Shown here piece after piece: positions 17,651 through 28,791 of a stretch of 64,000 nucleotides of DNA (its first letter is position 1; each line of letters starts with the position of its first letter). The position numbers and the translations under genes are program-made. Origin of the DNA: JAFDWI01 sp964449375 (GTDB lineage Bacteria > Actinomycetota > Acidimicrobiia > Acidimicrobiales > Iamiaceae); the NCBI GenBank assembly GCA_964449375.1, contig CAYVAS010000001.1, positions 57,437 through 121,436 on the forward strand, in the 5' to 3' direction. The notes under the pieces are model-generated. The model did not search any database. It was given only the letters and a program-made list of their open reading frames with translations, and was not told where the DNA came from.

Positions 17651-17884
17651 TCAGGATCCGAAGCCGACTCGGGGCACCGCGTCGGGACTGGCGATCTCCA
17701 CGTAGCTCAGACGGGCGACGGGCACGCCCACCTGACGGCCGCGACGGTCGGTGATCCAGAACATGCCGTCCGCGTTGGCCATCGCCTCGTCGACGAGCTT
17801 TCGCACCGCGTCACCATCGACCTCGTCACCGAGGTCGACCACCAGTTCCTTGGAGCTGTAGCTGACTCCCAGACGTACGTCCAC
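17651..17884 (-). CDS. DUF3107 family protein
   Basis: 77 residues from GTG 17884, which has a clear AAAGGA ribosome site 7 nt upstream; the in-frame codons upstream to 17929 are therefore excluded. VDVRLGVSYSSKELVVDLGD at the N-terminus and KLSYVEI-like ARLSYVEIASPD with a closing RVGFGS match this actinobacterial family. It is a small cytosolic protein of unknown function. It is upstream of the ArsA-like pair on the same strand. Confidence 0.85.
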   Translation of the reverse strand: MDVRLGVSYSSKELVVDLGDEVDGDAVRKLVDEAMANADGMFWITDRRGRQVGVPVARLSYVEIASPDAVPRVGFGS

Positions 17885-18006
17885 GCCAGGTCCTTTCTCG
17901 TCGATGACGGTTCGACCGTCCGGCCGCAACGCGTCATCCTACCGGCGCACCCCGGAGGCTCCCGTACCCGCCCGGGGGCCGGCTGGTTTGCCATGATGGT
18001 GCCACC

Positions 18007-18507
18007 GTGTCCGGAACCGTCGTGCGATCAGGAAACCTCCGGAGGCGTCGGGCGCTGGCGGTGCTCGTGGCAGGAGTGCTCGCCGCGGGCGGGACCGGTT
18101 GTTCCTCCGGGCCCGAGCGCGACGCGGCGGCGTTCTGCGAGGCCTATGTGAGCGTGGCCGACACCGGAGCCGATCTGGCCGACCCCGACGAGGTGTCCCT
18201 CGCGACCCTGCGGAACCAGGTCGCCGCGATCGACGACGCGGCCGCCGAGGCCGCCCGGGTGGCCCCCACCGAGATCGCCGACGCGGTCGAGGCGCTCGTC
18301 GAGCCACTCGACCAGATGCGCACGGCGCTCGAGGACGCCACCACCCGGGCCGAAGCCGGCGAGGCGCTGTCGGACTACGGCGCCGCCACCAGAGCGGTCG
18401 CCGACGACCAGGCGCGGCTGGACGACTGGGTGGCCGCCAACTGTGGCGTGGTGCCGGTCACCTCGACGACCACGCCGGTGACGCTGCATCCGCCGACGAC
18501 GGGCTGA
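18007..18507 (+). CDS. Small secreted lipoprotein, function unknown
   Basis: 166 residues from GTG 18007. A basic N-terminus (RSGNLRRRRALAVLV) leads into a hydrophobic helix ending at GGTGC, with Cys32 as likely lipidation site; the lipobox is weak because the -3 residue is Gly. The mature part is Ala/Asp/Glu-rich and helical, with two cysteines (AAFCEAYV, WVAANCGVV) that probably pair. The tail is Thr/Pro-rich. It may be co-transcribed with the aminotransferase gene starting 3 bp later. Confidence 0.7.
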   Translation: MSGTVVRSGNLRRRRALAVLVAGVLAAGGTGCSSGPERDAAAFCEAYVSVADTGADLADPDEVSLATLRNQVAAIDDAAAEAARVAPTEIADAVEALVEPLDQMRTALEDATTRAEAGEALSDYGAATRAVADDQARLDDWVAANCGVVPVTSTTTPVTLHPPTTG

Positions 18508-18510
18508 GGA

Positions 18511-19638
18511 ATGTCCCGGGCCTACCTCGACCATGCCTCCTGTGTGCCGCTGCGCCCCGAGGGGCGCGCCGCGCTGGTCGAGGCGCTGGAGGCCGCCGGC
18601 GCGGACCCGGGGCGGATCCACACCGAGGGCATGGCCGCCCGCGTCGCGCTGGAACAGGCCCGCACCCGGGTGGCCGACCTGGTGGGTGCCCGCAACCGCT
18701 CGGTGGTGTTCACCTCGTCCGCGTCCGAGGCGATCGCCGCCGCCTGCTGGGGTGCGGCGCGGGCCCGGGGTGGCCCCCAGGTGCTGGCTGCCGTTGAACA
18801 CTCCGCGGTGCGTCGGTCCGCGGCCCGCGCCGGCGAGACGGTCGAACTGGCCGTGGACGAGCTGGGCCGGATCGACCTGGAGGGTCTGGACGCCGCGCTG
18901 GCCACCGGACCGTCGCTGGTGCACGTGCAGTGGGCCAACCACGAGGTCGCGACCCGCCAGCCCGTGGCCGAGGTGGTGGCCCGCTGCCGGGAGGCCGGGG
19001 TGTGGTGCCACGTGGACGCGGCCCAGGGCGTGGGTCGGGACCCGATCGACTTCGACGCGCTGGGCGCGGACCTGTTGTCGCTGTCGGGAGCCAAGTTCGG
19101 CGCGCCGATGGGCACGGGAGCCCTGGTGGTGCGCCGCGGGGTGCGCCTGGAGCCGCTGATCCTGGGCAGCGACCAGGAGCGGGCCCGCAGGGCCGGGCTG
19201 GAGGCGGTGCCCTCGCTGGTGGGGATGGGAGCGGTGGCCGAGCTGCTGGCCGATCCCGCCATCCGGGATGCCGAAGCCCGGCGCGACTCGGCCCGCATCG
19301 AGGCCCTCGCCACCGCCTTGTGCGGCACGGACGACCCCGGGGGCATCGTGCGCCTCGGAGACCCCGAGGACCGGGCGCCCCACATCCTGTGCGTCGGAGT
19401 CGCCGGGGTGGAACCTCAGGCGGTGCTGCTGGGCCTCGACCAGCGCGGCGTCGCGGTGCATTCGGGGTCCTCGTGTGCGACCGAGGAACTCGAGCCCTCG
19501 CCGGTGCTGGCCGCGATGGGCGCCGACGCGGACCGGTCCCTGCGCTTGTCGGTGGGCTGGACCACCACCGACGACGACATCGCCCGCACCGCCGAAGCGG
19601 TGGGCGAGGTCGTCACCCGCCTGCGGTCCCTGGCCTGA
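18511..19638 (+). CDS. Class V aminotransferase, cysteine desulfurase-like
   Basis: 375 residues, PLP-dependent. Expected residues are H97 (AAVEHSAVRR), the PLP-contacting D169 (HVDAAQGVGRDP), Schiff-base K195 (LSGAKFGAPMGTG) and catalytic-loop C322 (SGSSCATEELEPS). It probably removes sulfur from cysteine as persulfide for Fe-S clusters or thiolated cofactors. MnmA or SufU partners, which would identify the pathway, are not adjacent. It differs from IscS in having SGAK rather than SxHK before the PLP lysine, so it belongs to a divergent branch. Confidence 0.88.
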   Translation: MSRAYLDHASCVPLRPEGRAALVEALEAAGADPGRIHTEGMAARVALEQARTRVADLVGARNRSVVFTSSASEAIAAACWGAARARGGPQVLAAVEHSAVRRSAARAGETVELAVDELGRIDLEGLDAALATGPSLVHVQWANHEVATRQPVAEVVARCREAGVWCHVDAAQGVGRDPIDFDALGADLLSLSGAKFGAPMGTGALVVRRGVRLEPLILGSDQERARRAGLEAVPSLVGMGAVAELLADPAIRDAEARRDSARIEALATALCGTDDPGGIVRLGDPEDRAPHILCVGVAGVEPQAVLLGLDQRGVAVHSGSSCATEELEPSPVLAAMGADADRSLRLSVGWTTTDDDIARTAEAVGEVVTRLRSLA

Positions 19639-19664
19639 CCGTCACGACGACCAACCTGGGACCG

Positions 19665-22600
19665 TCACAACCGGTCGAGGACGGCCCGGGCGTCGGTGGC
19701 GATGTGGGCGAAGCCGCGTTCGTCGGCCACGTCGAGCGCGGAGCGGGCCAGCTCACGGGCCCGCTCACCGTCGTCGTCCCGACCGCGCTCGGCGAGCACG
19801 GCCGCCCAGGCGGCGTCGCTGTAGGCGGTCAGCAACGGCGATCCCATCCGCCGGTGCACCGCGTCAGCCGCCGCGAACCAGCCGTCGGCGGCGTCCAGAT
19901 CGCCCAGCAGATGATCCAGGCACCCCAACCAGTACGCCATGGCCGCATCGATCGTCGCCAGGGTGGTGACCACGTGGTCGGCGAACGGTTCGAGCCGCTC
20001 CCGAAGAAGCCGCGCAATGTCGACGTCGCCGATCGTCACGATGGCCTGGGTCCAGTTCGCCATGGACGTGGTGAGCATGTGGCCCTCCTGCATCGCGAAG
20101 CCTGCGGCGCGTTCCAGTTCGATGAGCTGGCGGGTCCGGTCGAAATCGCCGGCCAACGCCGCGGCCCGGGCGAGCACGGCCCGGTAGATCGCCCGATCGG
20201 GGTGCTCGGCGACCACCCCTTCCAGGGTCGGCACCAACTCGGCCAGGAGTCCCCGGTGCGACTGGATGCACAGATGCTGGGCGCCGTAGATCGAGAACGC
20301 GTCGGGCACGCCGTAATCGGTTCCCAGATGCAACGCCTGCTCCGCGGTCTGTGCGGCGGCATCCAACTCACCGCTCAGGATCGCGGGAATCACCTTGTAG
20401 AAGGTGACCGTCCAGCGCTTCTGCGCGTCGGCAGTGCGCGCCAGCATCGAGTCGATCGCCACCAGGCCCCGGCCGTTGCGTTCGGTGTCCCCCACCTCGA
20501 GCGCGAGGCCGACATCGACGAACAGGTGCTGGCACGCCAGGTCGGTGTCGGTCAGCTCGTCGCGGTGCGCTCCGACCTCGGCGCACCACTCGGAGCGGTC
20601 GGCCAGCGTGGCCGGATCCGGCACGGCGCGGGCCGCCTGCACCAGGATCTGCGCCCGGACGTCCGGCGGTGCCGATTCGGTGAGTTCGATGGCTTCCCGG
20701 ACCAGCGCAACGCGCTCGTCGACCCCGGCTTCGTACAGGCGCTCCATCGCGAAGGGCACCAGCAACATCGCCCGGTCGGTGTCGTCGTCGACCACCGACA
20801 GTGCGCGGTCCAGCCACTGGATCCGCTCGTGGTCGGTGGCGTCGATGTTGCTCTGCCATCCCCGCGAGTTCAACAACACCGCCCGGACCAGCAGATCGGG
20901 ACGATCCAGACGGTCGGCCATGGCGGAGGCCTCCAGAAGGGTGGCCCGGTAGTCGCCGCGTCCGCTGAGTTTCTGGGCTTCGCCGAGCTCGATGAGGATT
21001 TCGAGTCGTCGCCCCTCGTCGGTCTGGTCGCCGTGGTCGTGGTGGTCGAGAGCTCGGGTGAACCAGTCGACGGCGTCGTCGGGAGCGACCCGCTCCAGCG
21101 CCTGACGTCCGGCGAGCAGCTCGTAGGTCACGACCTTGTCGGTGTCGATGTTCACCGCGTTGGCCCAGTGATTGGCCAACTCTCCCGCCCGGGAAGTCGC
21201 GTCGCCCGAACCTTCTAGCACTTCGGCGATCGTCCGGTGCATCCGGGCCCGGCGGGTGGCCGACAGCCCCACGGTGAGGGTGTGGCCGATCAGGGCGTGG
21301 GCGAACGTGTAGACACCCACCTGGTCGGTCGTGGCCAGCACCGAGGCGTCCACGGCCGCGTCGCACAGGTCGATCACGGTGTCTTCGTCGATGTCGGCCA
21401 CCACCGAGAGGGTCTCGATGTCGAAGTCACGACCCATCACCGCCGCGGCGGACAGCAGCTTGCGGGTCTCCTCGCCCAGCGCGCCGATCCGTTGACCGAC
21501 CACCTCGGTCACACTCACCGGCAGCCCCACCTCGGCCAGGTCCATGGTCCCCACCCAGTGGCCCGTTTCGTCCTGCACCATCGCACCGATGTCCCGCAGG
21601 TGCCGCAGGATCTCACCGACGAAGAACGGGTTGCCGGCCGTCTCGGCCAGCACCGCGTCGCGCAATCCGAGCCCGTCGTCGTCCATCTCGTGACCCGCGG
21701 TGCGTTCGAGCAGCTCCAGCAGGTCCTGATCACCGAACCCCGTCAACGGGATCCGTTGCACGCCCGATTCACGGTGGAACACCGCCAACAGGTCGCTCAA
21801 CGGATCACCGTCCTGGACCTCCGAATCCCGGAACGTGCCGATCACGACCAGGCGCATCGGTTCGCCGCTGGTCACCACGTGGCGCAGGAGGTGCAGGCTC
21901 TGGCGGTCGGTCCAGTGCAGGTCGTCGAGCACCAGCACCACCGGATCGATCGCCGCGGCCCGCATCAACAGGTCGGTGACGCAACCGAACAGCACGAAGC
22001 GTTCCGACTCGCCCACCTCCCCCGAGGGCACCTCGACGCCGGCCTTGGCGGCGAGGCGAGGCACCAGACGGGCCAGCGAGGGTCCCCGGTCGGCGACGTG
22101 ATCAGAGAGCACCGAACCGTCCACCGCGTCCAGGAGCATGTCGAGAGCTTCGATCCAGGGCTGGTACGACACGCCGAGCCCGTCGTCGGAACGGCCGTAG
22201 ACGACCGTGGCCCCACGGTCGGCGAGTTCAGCGGTGACCTGGGCGGTCAGCGTGGTCTTGCCGATCCCCGGCTCCCCCGCCAGCAGAGCCACCCGCCGCG
22301 TGGCGCCGGTCGAGGCTTCCTTGTACAGGCCGAGGATCTGGTCGGCTTCGGCGGTCCGACCCACGAAGGTGGGGGCCAGCGACGAGACCAGACGGGGCGG
22401 CAGCGCCGCCCCGGCACCGGCGTCGAGAGGCTCCCAGCACACCCGGCTGGTGGGCACCGGGCCTTCCAGTCCCTTCAGCTCCAGGTCGCCCACCGCTTCG
22501 AAGTCGATCTCGAGGCGGGACCCGGTGAGCAGTCTGGTCAGGTCGGTGCACAGCACCTCGCCGCCCTCGGCCACCCCACACAGCCGGGCGGCCTGTACCA

Positions 22601-22937
22601 CCGGCGCGCCGAACACGTCGCCGGACTCGTCGACGTCCACGTCTCCCACCGCGATCGCCACCCGGATCTCCAAGGGCTCGTCCGCGTGGCGGTTGCGCTT
22701 GTCGAAGCCCTGTTGGATGGCGGCACCGGCGGCGACCGCGTCGACCGCCGAGTCGAACACCACCAGCAACCCGTCTCCCAGGTTCTTGACCTCGCGGCCG
22801 TTCCGGTCGACGAACCCGGCGCGCAACAGCTCGAAGTGTTCGAGGCGGAGGGTCTCGGCGGTTTCCTCACCGACCCGCGACATCAGTGCCGTCGACCCGA
22901 CCAGGTCGGTGAACATCACCGTCAACGTCGCCGCCAT
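19665..22937 (-). CDS. Class III cyclase-like / AAA ATPase / TPR regulator
   Basis: 1090 residues from ATG 22937. Residues 1-165 are a class III nucleotide cyclase domain with metal aspartates D11 (FTDLVGST) and D55, and base-specifying K51 (REVKNLGDGLL). The usual transition-state Asn is replaced by V114, although R118 remains (APVVQAARL), so cyclase activity is uncertain. A STAND/AAA ATPase follows with Walker A GEPGIGKTT (221-229) and Walker B VVLVLDDLHW. From about 560 the protein is helical and TPR-like. Such proteins are presumed signalling switches. No C-terminal DNA-binding domain is seen. It is convergent with the aminotransferase gene. Confidence 0.88.
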   Translation of the reverse strand: MAATLTVMFTDLVGSTALMSRVGEETAETLRLEHFELLRAGFVDRNGREVKNLGDGLLVVFDSAVDAVAAGAAIQQGFDKRNRHADEPLEIRVAIAVGDVDVDESGDVFGAPVVQAARLCGVAEGGEVLCTDLTRLLTGSRLEIDFEAVGDLELKGLEGPVPTSRVCWEPLDAGAGAALPPRLVSSLAPTFVGRTAEADQILGLYKEASTGATRRVALLAGEPGIGKTTLTAQVTAELADRGATVVYGRSDDGLGVSYQPWIEALDMLLDAVDGSVLSDHVADRGPSLARLVPRLAAKAGVEVPSGEVGESERFVLFGCVTDLLMRAAAIDPVVLVLDDLHWTDRQSLHLLRHVVTSGEPMRLVVIGTFRDSEVQDGDPLSDLLAVFHRESGVQRIPLTGFGDQDLLELLERTAGHEMDDDGLGLRDAVLAETAGNPFFVGEILRHLRDIGAMVQDETGHWVGTMDLAEVGLPVSVTEVVGQRIGALGEETRKLLSAAAVMGRDFDIETLSVVADIDEDTVIDLCDAAVDASVLATTDQVGVYTFAHALIGHTLTVGLSATRRARMHRTIAEVLEGSGDATSRAGELANHWANAVNIDTDKVVTYELLAGRQALERVAPDDAVDWFTRALDHHDHGDQTDEGRRLEILIELGEAQKLSGRGDYRATLLEASAMADRLDRPDLLVRAVLLNSRGWQSNIDATDHERIQWLDRALSVVDDDTDRAMLLVPFAMERLYEAGVDERVALVREAIELTESAPPDVRAQILVQAARAVPDPATLADRSEWCAEVGAHRDELTDTDLACQHLFVDVGLALEVGDTERNGRGLVAIDSMLARTADAQKRWTVTFYKVIPAILSGELDAAAQTAEQALHLGTDYGVPDAFSIYGAQHLCIQSHRGLLAELVPTLEGVVAEHPDRAIYRAVLARAAALAGDFDRTRQLIELERAAGFAMQEGHMLTTSMANWTQAIVTIGDVDIARLLRERLEPFADHVVTTLATIDAAMAYWLGCLDHLLGDLDAADGWFAAADAVHRRMGSPLLTAYSDAAWAAVLAERGRDDDGERARELARSALDVADERGFAHIATDARAVLDRL

Positions 22938-23005
22938 CGAATCCACCTTCCTCCATGCTCGTCCCCGCAAACCTAGTCCAGCCGCCCCACCCCGATGCCG
23001 GTTGC

Positions 23006-23054
23006 GAAATTCGGAGCGAAAAGGCGGCTATGCCGCCTTTTCGCTCCGAATTTC
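23006..23054. terminator. 23-bp perfect inverted repeat after the ccm operon (copy A of a repeated hairpin)
   Basis: Arms at 23006-23028 and 23032-23054 pair perfectly around a 3-nt loop; the outer part begins GAAATTCGGAGCGAAAAGG. It lies 42 bp past the last ccm gene and would end that transcript. An almost identical hairpin closes the mycofactocin operon at 38314-38362, so this is a dispersed element. Confidence 0.75.
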
Positions 23055-23096
23055 ACTGAGTGGTTGGCCTCCGGGGCGATCGGCTCCCGGGGGCGG

Positions 23097-23999
23097 TCAG
23101 CTTCCGGGGGCGGGCGGGTTGTCGGGTCCCGGCGGGGCCGTGGACGCCGACGGCGGGGTCGACCCCGGCGCGGCGGGTTCCGTCGCCGGCGTCGTGGTGG
23201 TGGGGGCCCGCAGGGCGGGGCGGATCGCGTTGTTGACCATGGGCAGCACCGGGTGGTTCCCGGGGAGCTGCATCGCGTCGATGCGCGCCACGTAGTCCTC
23301 GGCCGCGGCGCGGTCTCCCTGCTGCAGCGCGAACAGCGCCGAGAACGCCAGCGCGTCGGCATACTCGGGTTCCAGCTCCAGCGCGCGCTCCAGGTCCGTC
23401 CGGGCCCGCTGGGCGAATCGTTCCACGTCGGCTTCGGCGGCCACCCCCTCGAGCTGCTGGGCCAGCAGCGCTTCGGTACGGCCCCGGTAGGTCAGGGCCA
23501 CGGCGTCGTCGGGTTCGGCGTCGAGTCGTTCGGTGAAGCACTCCAGGGTGGCCACCGCGCTCGTTGCGAAGTCCGAGCCGTCCTCGGCATCGCCGAAGGT
23601 CCGGCCCATCTGCTCGATGCACCGCTGGGTCTGGTCGGCCGCCTCGAGGGTCCCGTCCTCCGCGGCCGTCGACCGGGTGCTGCCCGAGGTCGAGGTCACC
23701 ACGAGTCCGGCGACCACCGCGACCACGGCCACCGCGGCCACGGCCAGGACCCGGCGCCAGCCGCGGTGGGTCGGTTCGGTGGCGTCGATGAGCTCCTGGC
23801 GGTGTTCGATCGCTTCGATGACGCGGGCGGCGCGCACGGTGTAGTCGTCACGCAGGGTGGCGTAATCGTCGTCGTCCAGGTCGCCGGCGGCGTGTTCCCG
23901 GTCGAGGTCCTCCAACGAGGTCAGCAGGAAGTCCCGCTGTTCCTCGAGTGCGGCCAGCTCGTCGAGGTCCACCCGACCCGGACGGGTCTCGGTGTTCAC
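23097..23999 (-). CDS. CcmI-like TPR membrane protein of cytochrome c maturation
   Basis: 300 residues from GTG 23999. Residues 1-80 are an acidic helical region with the spacing of CcmI N-termini (FLLTSLEDLDREHAAGDLDDDDYATLRDDY). About 83-102 is one transmembrane helix. The remainder contains TPR-like helices (RTDLERALELEPEYADALAF) and a Pro/Thr-rich tail. CcmI presents unfolded apocytochrome c to the heme ligation complex. It is last in the ccm operon and overlaps ccmH by 4 bp. It is shorter than the two-membrane-helix CcmI of proteobacteria, so the name stays provisional. Confidence 0.78.
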   Translation of the reverse strand: MNTETRPGRVDLDELAALEEQRDFLLTSLEDLDREHAAGDLDDDDYATLRDDYTVRAARVIEAIEHRQELIDATEPTHRGWRRVLAVAAVAVVAVVAGLVVTSTSGSTRSTAAEDGTLEAADQTQRCIEQMGRTFGDAEDGSDFATSAVATLECFTERLDAEPDDAVALTYRGRTEALLAQQLEGVAAEADVERFAQRARTDLERALELEPEYADALAFSALFALQQGDRAAAEDYVARIDAMQLPGNHPVLPMVNNAIRPALRAPTTTTPATEPAAPGSTPPSASTAPPGPDNPPAPGS

Positions 24000-24496
24000 C
24001 GTGCCGGTGCTCCCCCGTCCGCGCCATGGCGTTGCTCCAGCGCTTCGGCGACCCGGGCGGCGTCGTCGGGGGTGACCTCGTCGTCCCCGCGGCGCCGCCA
24101 GCGCAGGAACGCCGCCCCCAGCACCGCGGCGGCCACCACGAAGGCGACCACCGGAATCGCCCAGATCAGCCCCTCCAGACCTTGGCGCGACGGGGTCAGG
24201 AGCACTTCGGAGCCGTACCGGTCGGTGAACCAGGCCCGGATCTCGTCGGGGGTCCTGCCCTGGGTGAGCTGTCGGCGGATCTCTTCACGGCCGGCCACCG
24301 CGGTGGGCGCGTCCGAGTCGGCCATCGACTTGTCGGTGCACTGGGGACAGCGCACGGTCTCGGCCACCGAGCGGGTCCGGTCGGTCAGCGACGGTTGTGC
24401 CGTGGTGGTGCTGCCCACCACCAACGCCACGACCAGCACCGCGATCAGCAGCGCCCAGGGCAACGCGCGCGACGCGAAGGACCGTCGGGTGCTCAC
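23996..24496 (-). CDS. ccmH: Cytochrome c maturation protein CcmH
   Basis: 166 residues from GTG 24496, overlapping the ccmG stop by 4 bp. An N-terminal membrane helix (RALPWALLIAVLVVALVVG) is followed by the redox motif VRCPQC, the family's LRCxxC site that reduces apocytochrome heme-binding cysteines, then the typical helical block REEIRRQLTQGRTPDEIRAW and DRYGSEVLL. A second membrane helix and a short acidic tail end the protein. The open frame runs upstream into ccmG in another frame and is ignored. Confidence 0.92.
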   Translation of the reverse strand: MSTRRSFASRALPWALLIAVLVVALVVGSTTTAQPSLTDRTRSVAETVRCPQCTDKSMADSDAPTAVAGREEIRRQLTQGRTPDEIRAWFTDRYGSEVLLTPSRQGLEGLIWAIPVVAFVVAAAVLGAAFLRWRRRGDDEVTPDDAARVAEALEQRHGADGGAPAR

Positions 24497-25139
24497 GGCT
24501 CGGCCACCGGCGTGGGAGCCGGGCCCGACAGCGCGGCGCCCCGGGCGATCATCTCGTCGAGTTCGCCTTCGGTGACCGTGGAGATCGTCTTGGCGACGAT
24601 GACCCCGTCGGGGTTCACCACGAAGGTCTCGGGCACCTTGGCCACGCCCCAGTCCAGGCCGATGGTCTCGGTGTCCACCGCGAGCACCGGCCAGGACGAA
24701 CCGCCGAACTCCTCGAAGAACCGTCGGGCCGACTCGGGCGTGTCCTGGAACAGCACGTTCACCAGCTCCGCGTCGCCGGCGGCCTGGTGGCGTTCGGCCC
24801 AACGGCGCAGCTCGGGGGCTTCGTCGCGGCAGGGCTGGCACCACGAGGCGAAGAAGTTGACCACCACGAACCGACCCCGCTCGTCGGTCAGATCGAAGTG
24901 GTCGCCGTCGATGGTGGTGCCCGACAGCGGTGGGGCGACCTTGCCCAGCAGCGGCGACTCGGCGGATTCGGTCTGGGTCTTGGACACCGCGAGCAGCCCG
25001 ACCAACGCGACGAGCACCACCCCGACCCCCAACGCGGCGAGGCGCACCGGGGAACGTCGCCGGCGCCGCGGCGAGCCGGTACCCGGGTCGCCGGCCGAAT
25101 CGCCGGTCCCGGTCTCGCGGGTGGCGGTGTCGTCGGTGC

Positions 25140-25143
<4 letters not shown>
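24493..25143 (-). CDS. ccmG: Thioredoxin-like CcmG/TlpA family protein
   Basis: 216 residues. A long basic N-terminus and a membrane helix (about 33-53) anchor a thioredoxin domain facing outward. The active site is FFASWCQPCRDEAPEL, and the cis-Pro region is WGVAKVPETFVV. In the pathway it passes reductant to CcmH and apocytochrome. ATG 25143 overlaps the ccmF stop by 4 bp, and its own stop overlaps ccmH. Confidence 0.93.
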
Positions 25144-27206
<2,063 letters not shown>

Positions 27207-27231
27207 GTCGAGCTCCGGAGCGACCGCCTGG

Positions 27232-27804
27232 TCACGGGGTGCCCTGGCAGTCGGGGTCCGAGCGCAGCCGTTCGGCGTGGTCGGCTTCGTAGGTCTCGGA
27301 GTGCTTGATGATGATCTGGGTGCCCTCGAAGGTGGCGTCGGGACCGACCGAGTCCCAGTTGCCCACGATCACCACCGGTTCACACGCGTCGAACAGCGCG
27401 GGAGGATCCGACCCGGTGTAGACCACCGGCACGGTCACCCCGTTGGCGGTCAGGGTGAAGTCGATGCGCTGGGTGTTGTCGGTGACCGTGACCGAAGTGG
27501 GTTCGTCGGCGACGGTGCCCTGGATCCGGAACCGGCTGGTGCCCAACTCGGCACGGTTCGCGACGGCTTCGTCGACCCGGTAGAAGTAGTCGGTGGCGCT
27601 GCCCAGGGCCTTGGTGACCAGAAAACCGGCGGTGCCCGCGATCACCACCAGCGCGGCTGCGGCGATCCACCGACGCCGGGGGGTGCCCCGACCGGCCGAC
27701 GAGGAGGCCGGGCGTGGGGTGAGGTCGAACTCGGGCGGTTCGCCGTCGACGTCGACCTGGTCGATCCCGACCGAGGGGCGGTGGTCCGAGTCGGCTTCGG
27801 TCAC
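27232..27804 (-). CDS. ccmE: Heme chaperone CcmE
   Basis: 190 residues from GTG 27804, which overlaps the ccmD stop by 4 bp; a GTG two codons earlier (27810) is the alternative. After a 45-residue cytoplasmic tail and a membrane helix (RRRWIAAAALVVIAGTAGFLV) comes the OB-fold. The covalent heme site is the histidine in IIIKHSETYEAD, in the HxxxY form rather than the CxxxY form of archaeal-type CcmE. It carries heme from CcmC to CcmF. The cytoplasmic tail is longer than in proteobacterial CcmE. Confidence 0.9.
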   Translation of the reverse strand: MTEADSDHRPSVGIDQVDVDGEPPEFDLTPRPASSSAGRGTPRRRWIAAAALVVIAGTAGFLVTKALGSATDYFYRVDEAVANRAELGTSRFRIQGTVADEPTSVTVTDNTQRIDFTLTANGVTVPVVYTGSDPPALFDACEPVVIVGNWDSVGPDATFEGTQIIIKHSETYEADHAERLRSDPDCQGTP

Positions 27805-27974
27805 AGCCACCGCCTCCGGTCCGCGGGCACCTGCCGGGACAGTTTCCGTCCCCGGCGCACGATGTGGATCACATAGGACCCGATGGCCGCGGCGGCGATG
27901 CCGTAGCCGGCCAGGGTGTAACCCCAGTAGCTGGGCAGTTCGCGTTGGACGGCCAGGAGCACCGACGTCTCCAT
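27801..27974 (-). CDS. ccmD: CcmD, small membrane protein of cytochrome c maturation
   Basis: 57-residue reading frame, ATG 27974 to TGA at 27801-27803, between ccmC and ccmE exactly where ccmD belongs. It begins METSVLLAVQRELPSYWGYT, continues with one membrane helix (GYGIAAAAIGSYVIHIV) and ends in a basic tail (RRGRKLSRQVPADRRRWL). This fits CcmD: aromatic-rich start, one helix, positive cytoplasmic end. CcmD helps release holo-CcmE from the CcmABC complex. It starts 1 bp after the ccmC stop and overlaps ccmE. Confidence 0.85.
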   Translation of the reverse strand: METSVLLAVQRELPSYWGYTLAGYGIAAAAIGSYVIHIVRRGRKLSRQVPADRRRWL

Positions 27975-27975
27975 G

Positions 27976-28791
27976 TCAGGACACCTCCGTGGGAACCGGC
28001 GCCCGACCCGCCCCGGGTGCTGCCTCGGCCCGGCGCGCGGCGATGGCCTCGTCGAGGCCGTGCTCGTCGACCCTGGCGGCCAGGAAGGCCACCCGGAACC
28101 GCACGATCAGCAGCCACACGAAGCCGACGAGGCCGGCCAGCAGCATGACCATCAGGCTGAACAGCATGGTGCCGCCGATCTCGGATTCTCCCAGCAGACG
28201 CACCGTCTGGCCCTGGTGCAGGGTCACCCACCAGTCGGCGGACTTGTGCACGATGGGAATGTCGATCGCGGCCACGATGCCGGCGATCGCGCTCCACCGG
28301 GCCGCTTTGGGCGATCCCGCCAGGGCCCGCCGCAGCGCCAGGTAGCCCACGTAGAGCACGAACAACAACGCGGTGGTGGTCAGCCGGGCGTCCCAGGTCC
28401 AGTAGACGCCCCAGATCGGTCGACCCCAGAGCATGCCGGTGGCCAGACAGATCCCGGTGAAGATCACGCCGATCTCCGCGGCGGCTCCCGCGAGCAGGTC
28501 CCAGGCTTCGGTCTTGCGCCAGAGCACCATGATGCTGGCAAAGGCGGTGATCCCGAAGGCCAGATAGGCCAGCACCGCGGAGGGCACGTGGATGTAGAGC
28601 AGCCGGGCCGCGTTGGACTGCTGCCCGTCGGGTGGGGAGATCACCAGGCCGTAGAGCAACCCGGTGGCGGTGAGCACGAGCGCAACGGCACCCACGATCC
28701 TGCTGCCGCTCGACCCGGTGCCCACGGGCGCGTCGCGCGGGGGCACAGCCTCGGTGGCGACGCTGGACAGTCCGGTGTCGATGGACGTCAT
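27976..28791 (-). CDS. ccmC: Heme exporter/CcmE heme-loading protein CcmC
   Basis: 271 residues from ATG 28791, which overlaps the ccmB stop by 4 bp. Six membrane segments, the WWD-type motif GVYWTWDARLTTTALLF, and heme-ligating histidines in LLYIHVPSAVLAY and IPIVHKSADWWVTLHQG. CcmC presents heme for attachment to CcmE. The first 30 residues and the charged last 30 extend beyond the usual core. Confidence 0.94.
   Translation of the reverse strand: MTSIDTGLSSVATEAVPPRDAPVGTGSSGSRIVGAVALVLTATGLLYGLVISPPDGQQSNAARLLYIHVPSAVLAYLAFGITAFASIMVLWRKTEAWDLLAGAAAEIGVIFTGICLATGMLWGRPIWGVYWTWDARLTTTALLFVLYVGYLALRRALAGSPKAARWSAIAGIVAAIDIPIVHKSADWWVTLHQGQTVRLLGESEIGGTMLFSLMVMLLAGLVGFVWLLIVRFRVAFLAARVDEHGLDEAIAARRAEAAPGAGRAPVPTEVS

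Noticed and set aside
21237..22976. 579-codon plus-strand frame opposite the cyclase/ATPase gene
   Set aside because: Typical antisense shadow of a high-GC gene: rich in His, Gln, Gly and Arg, with no motif. The minus-strand protein has cyclase and Walker motifs.
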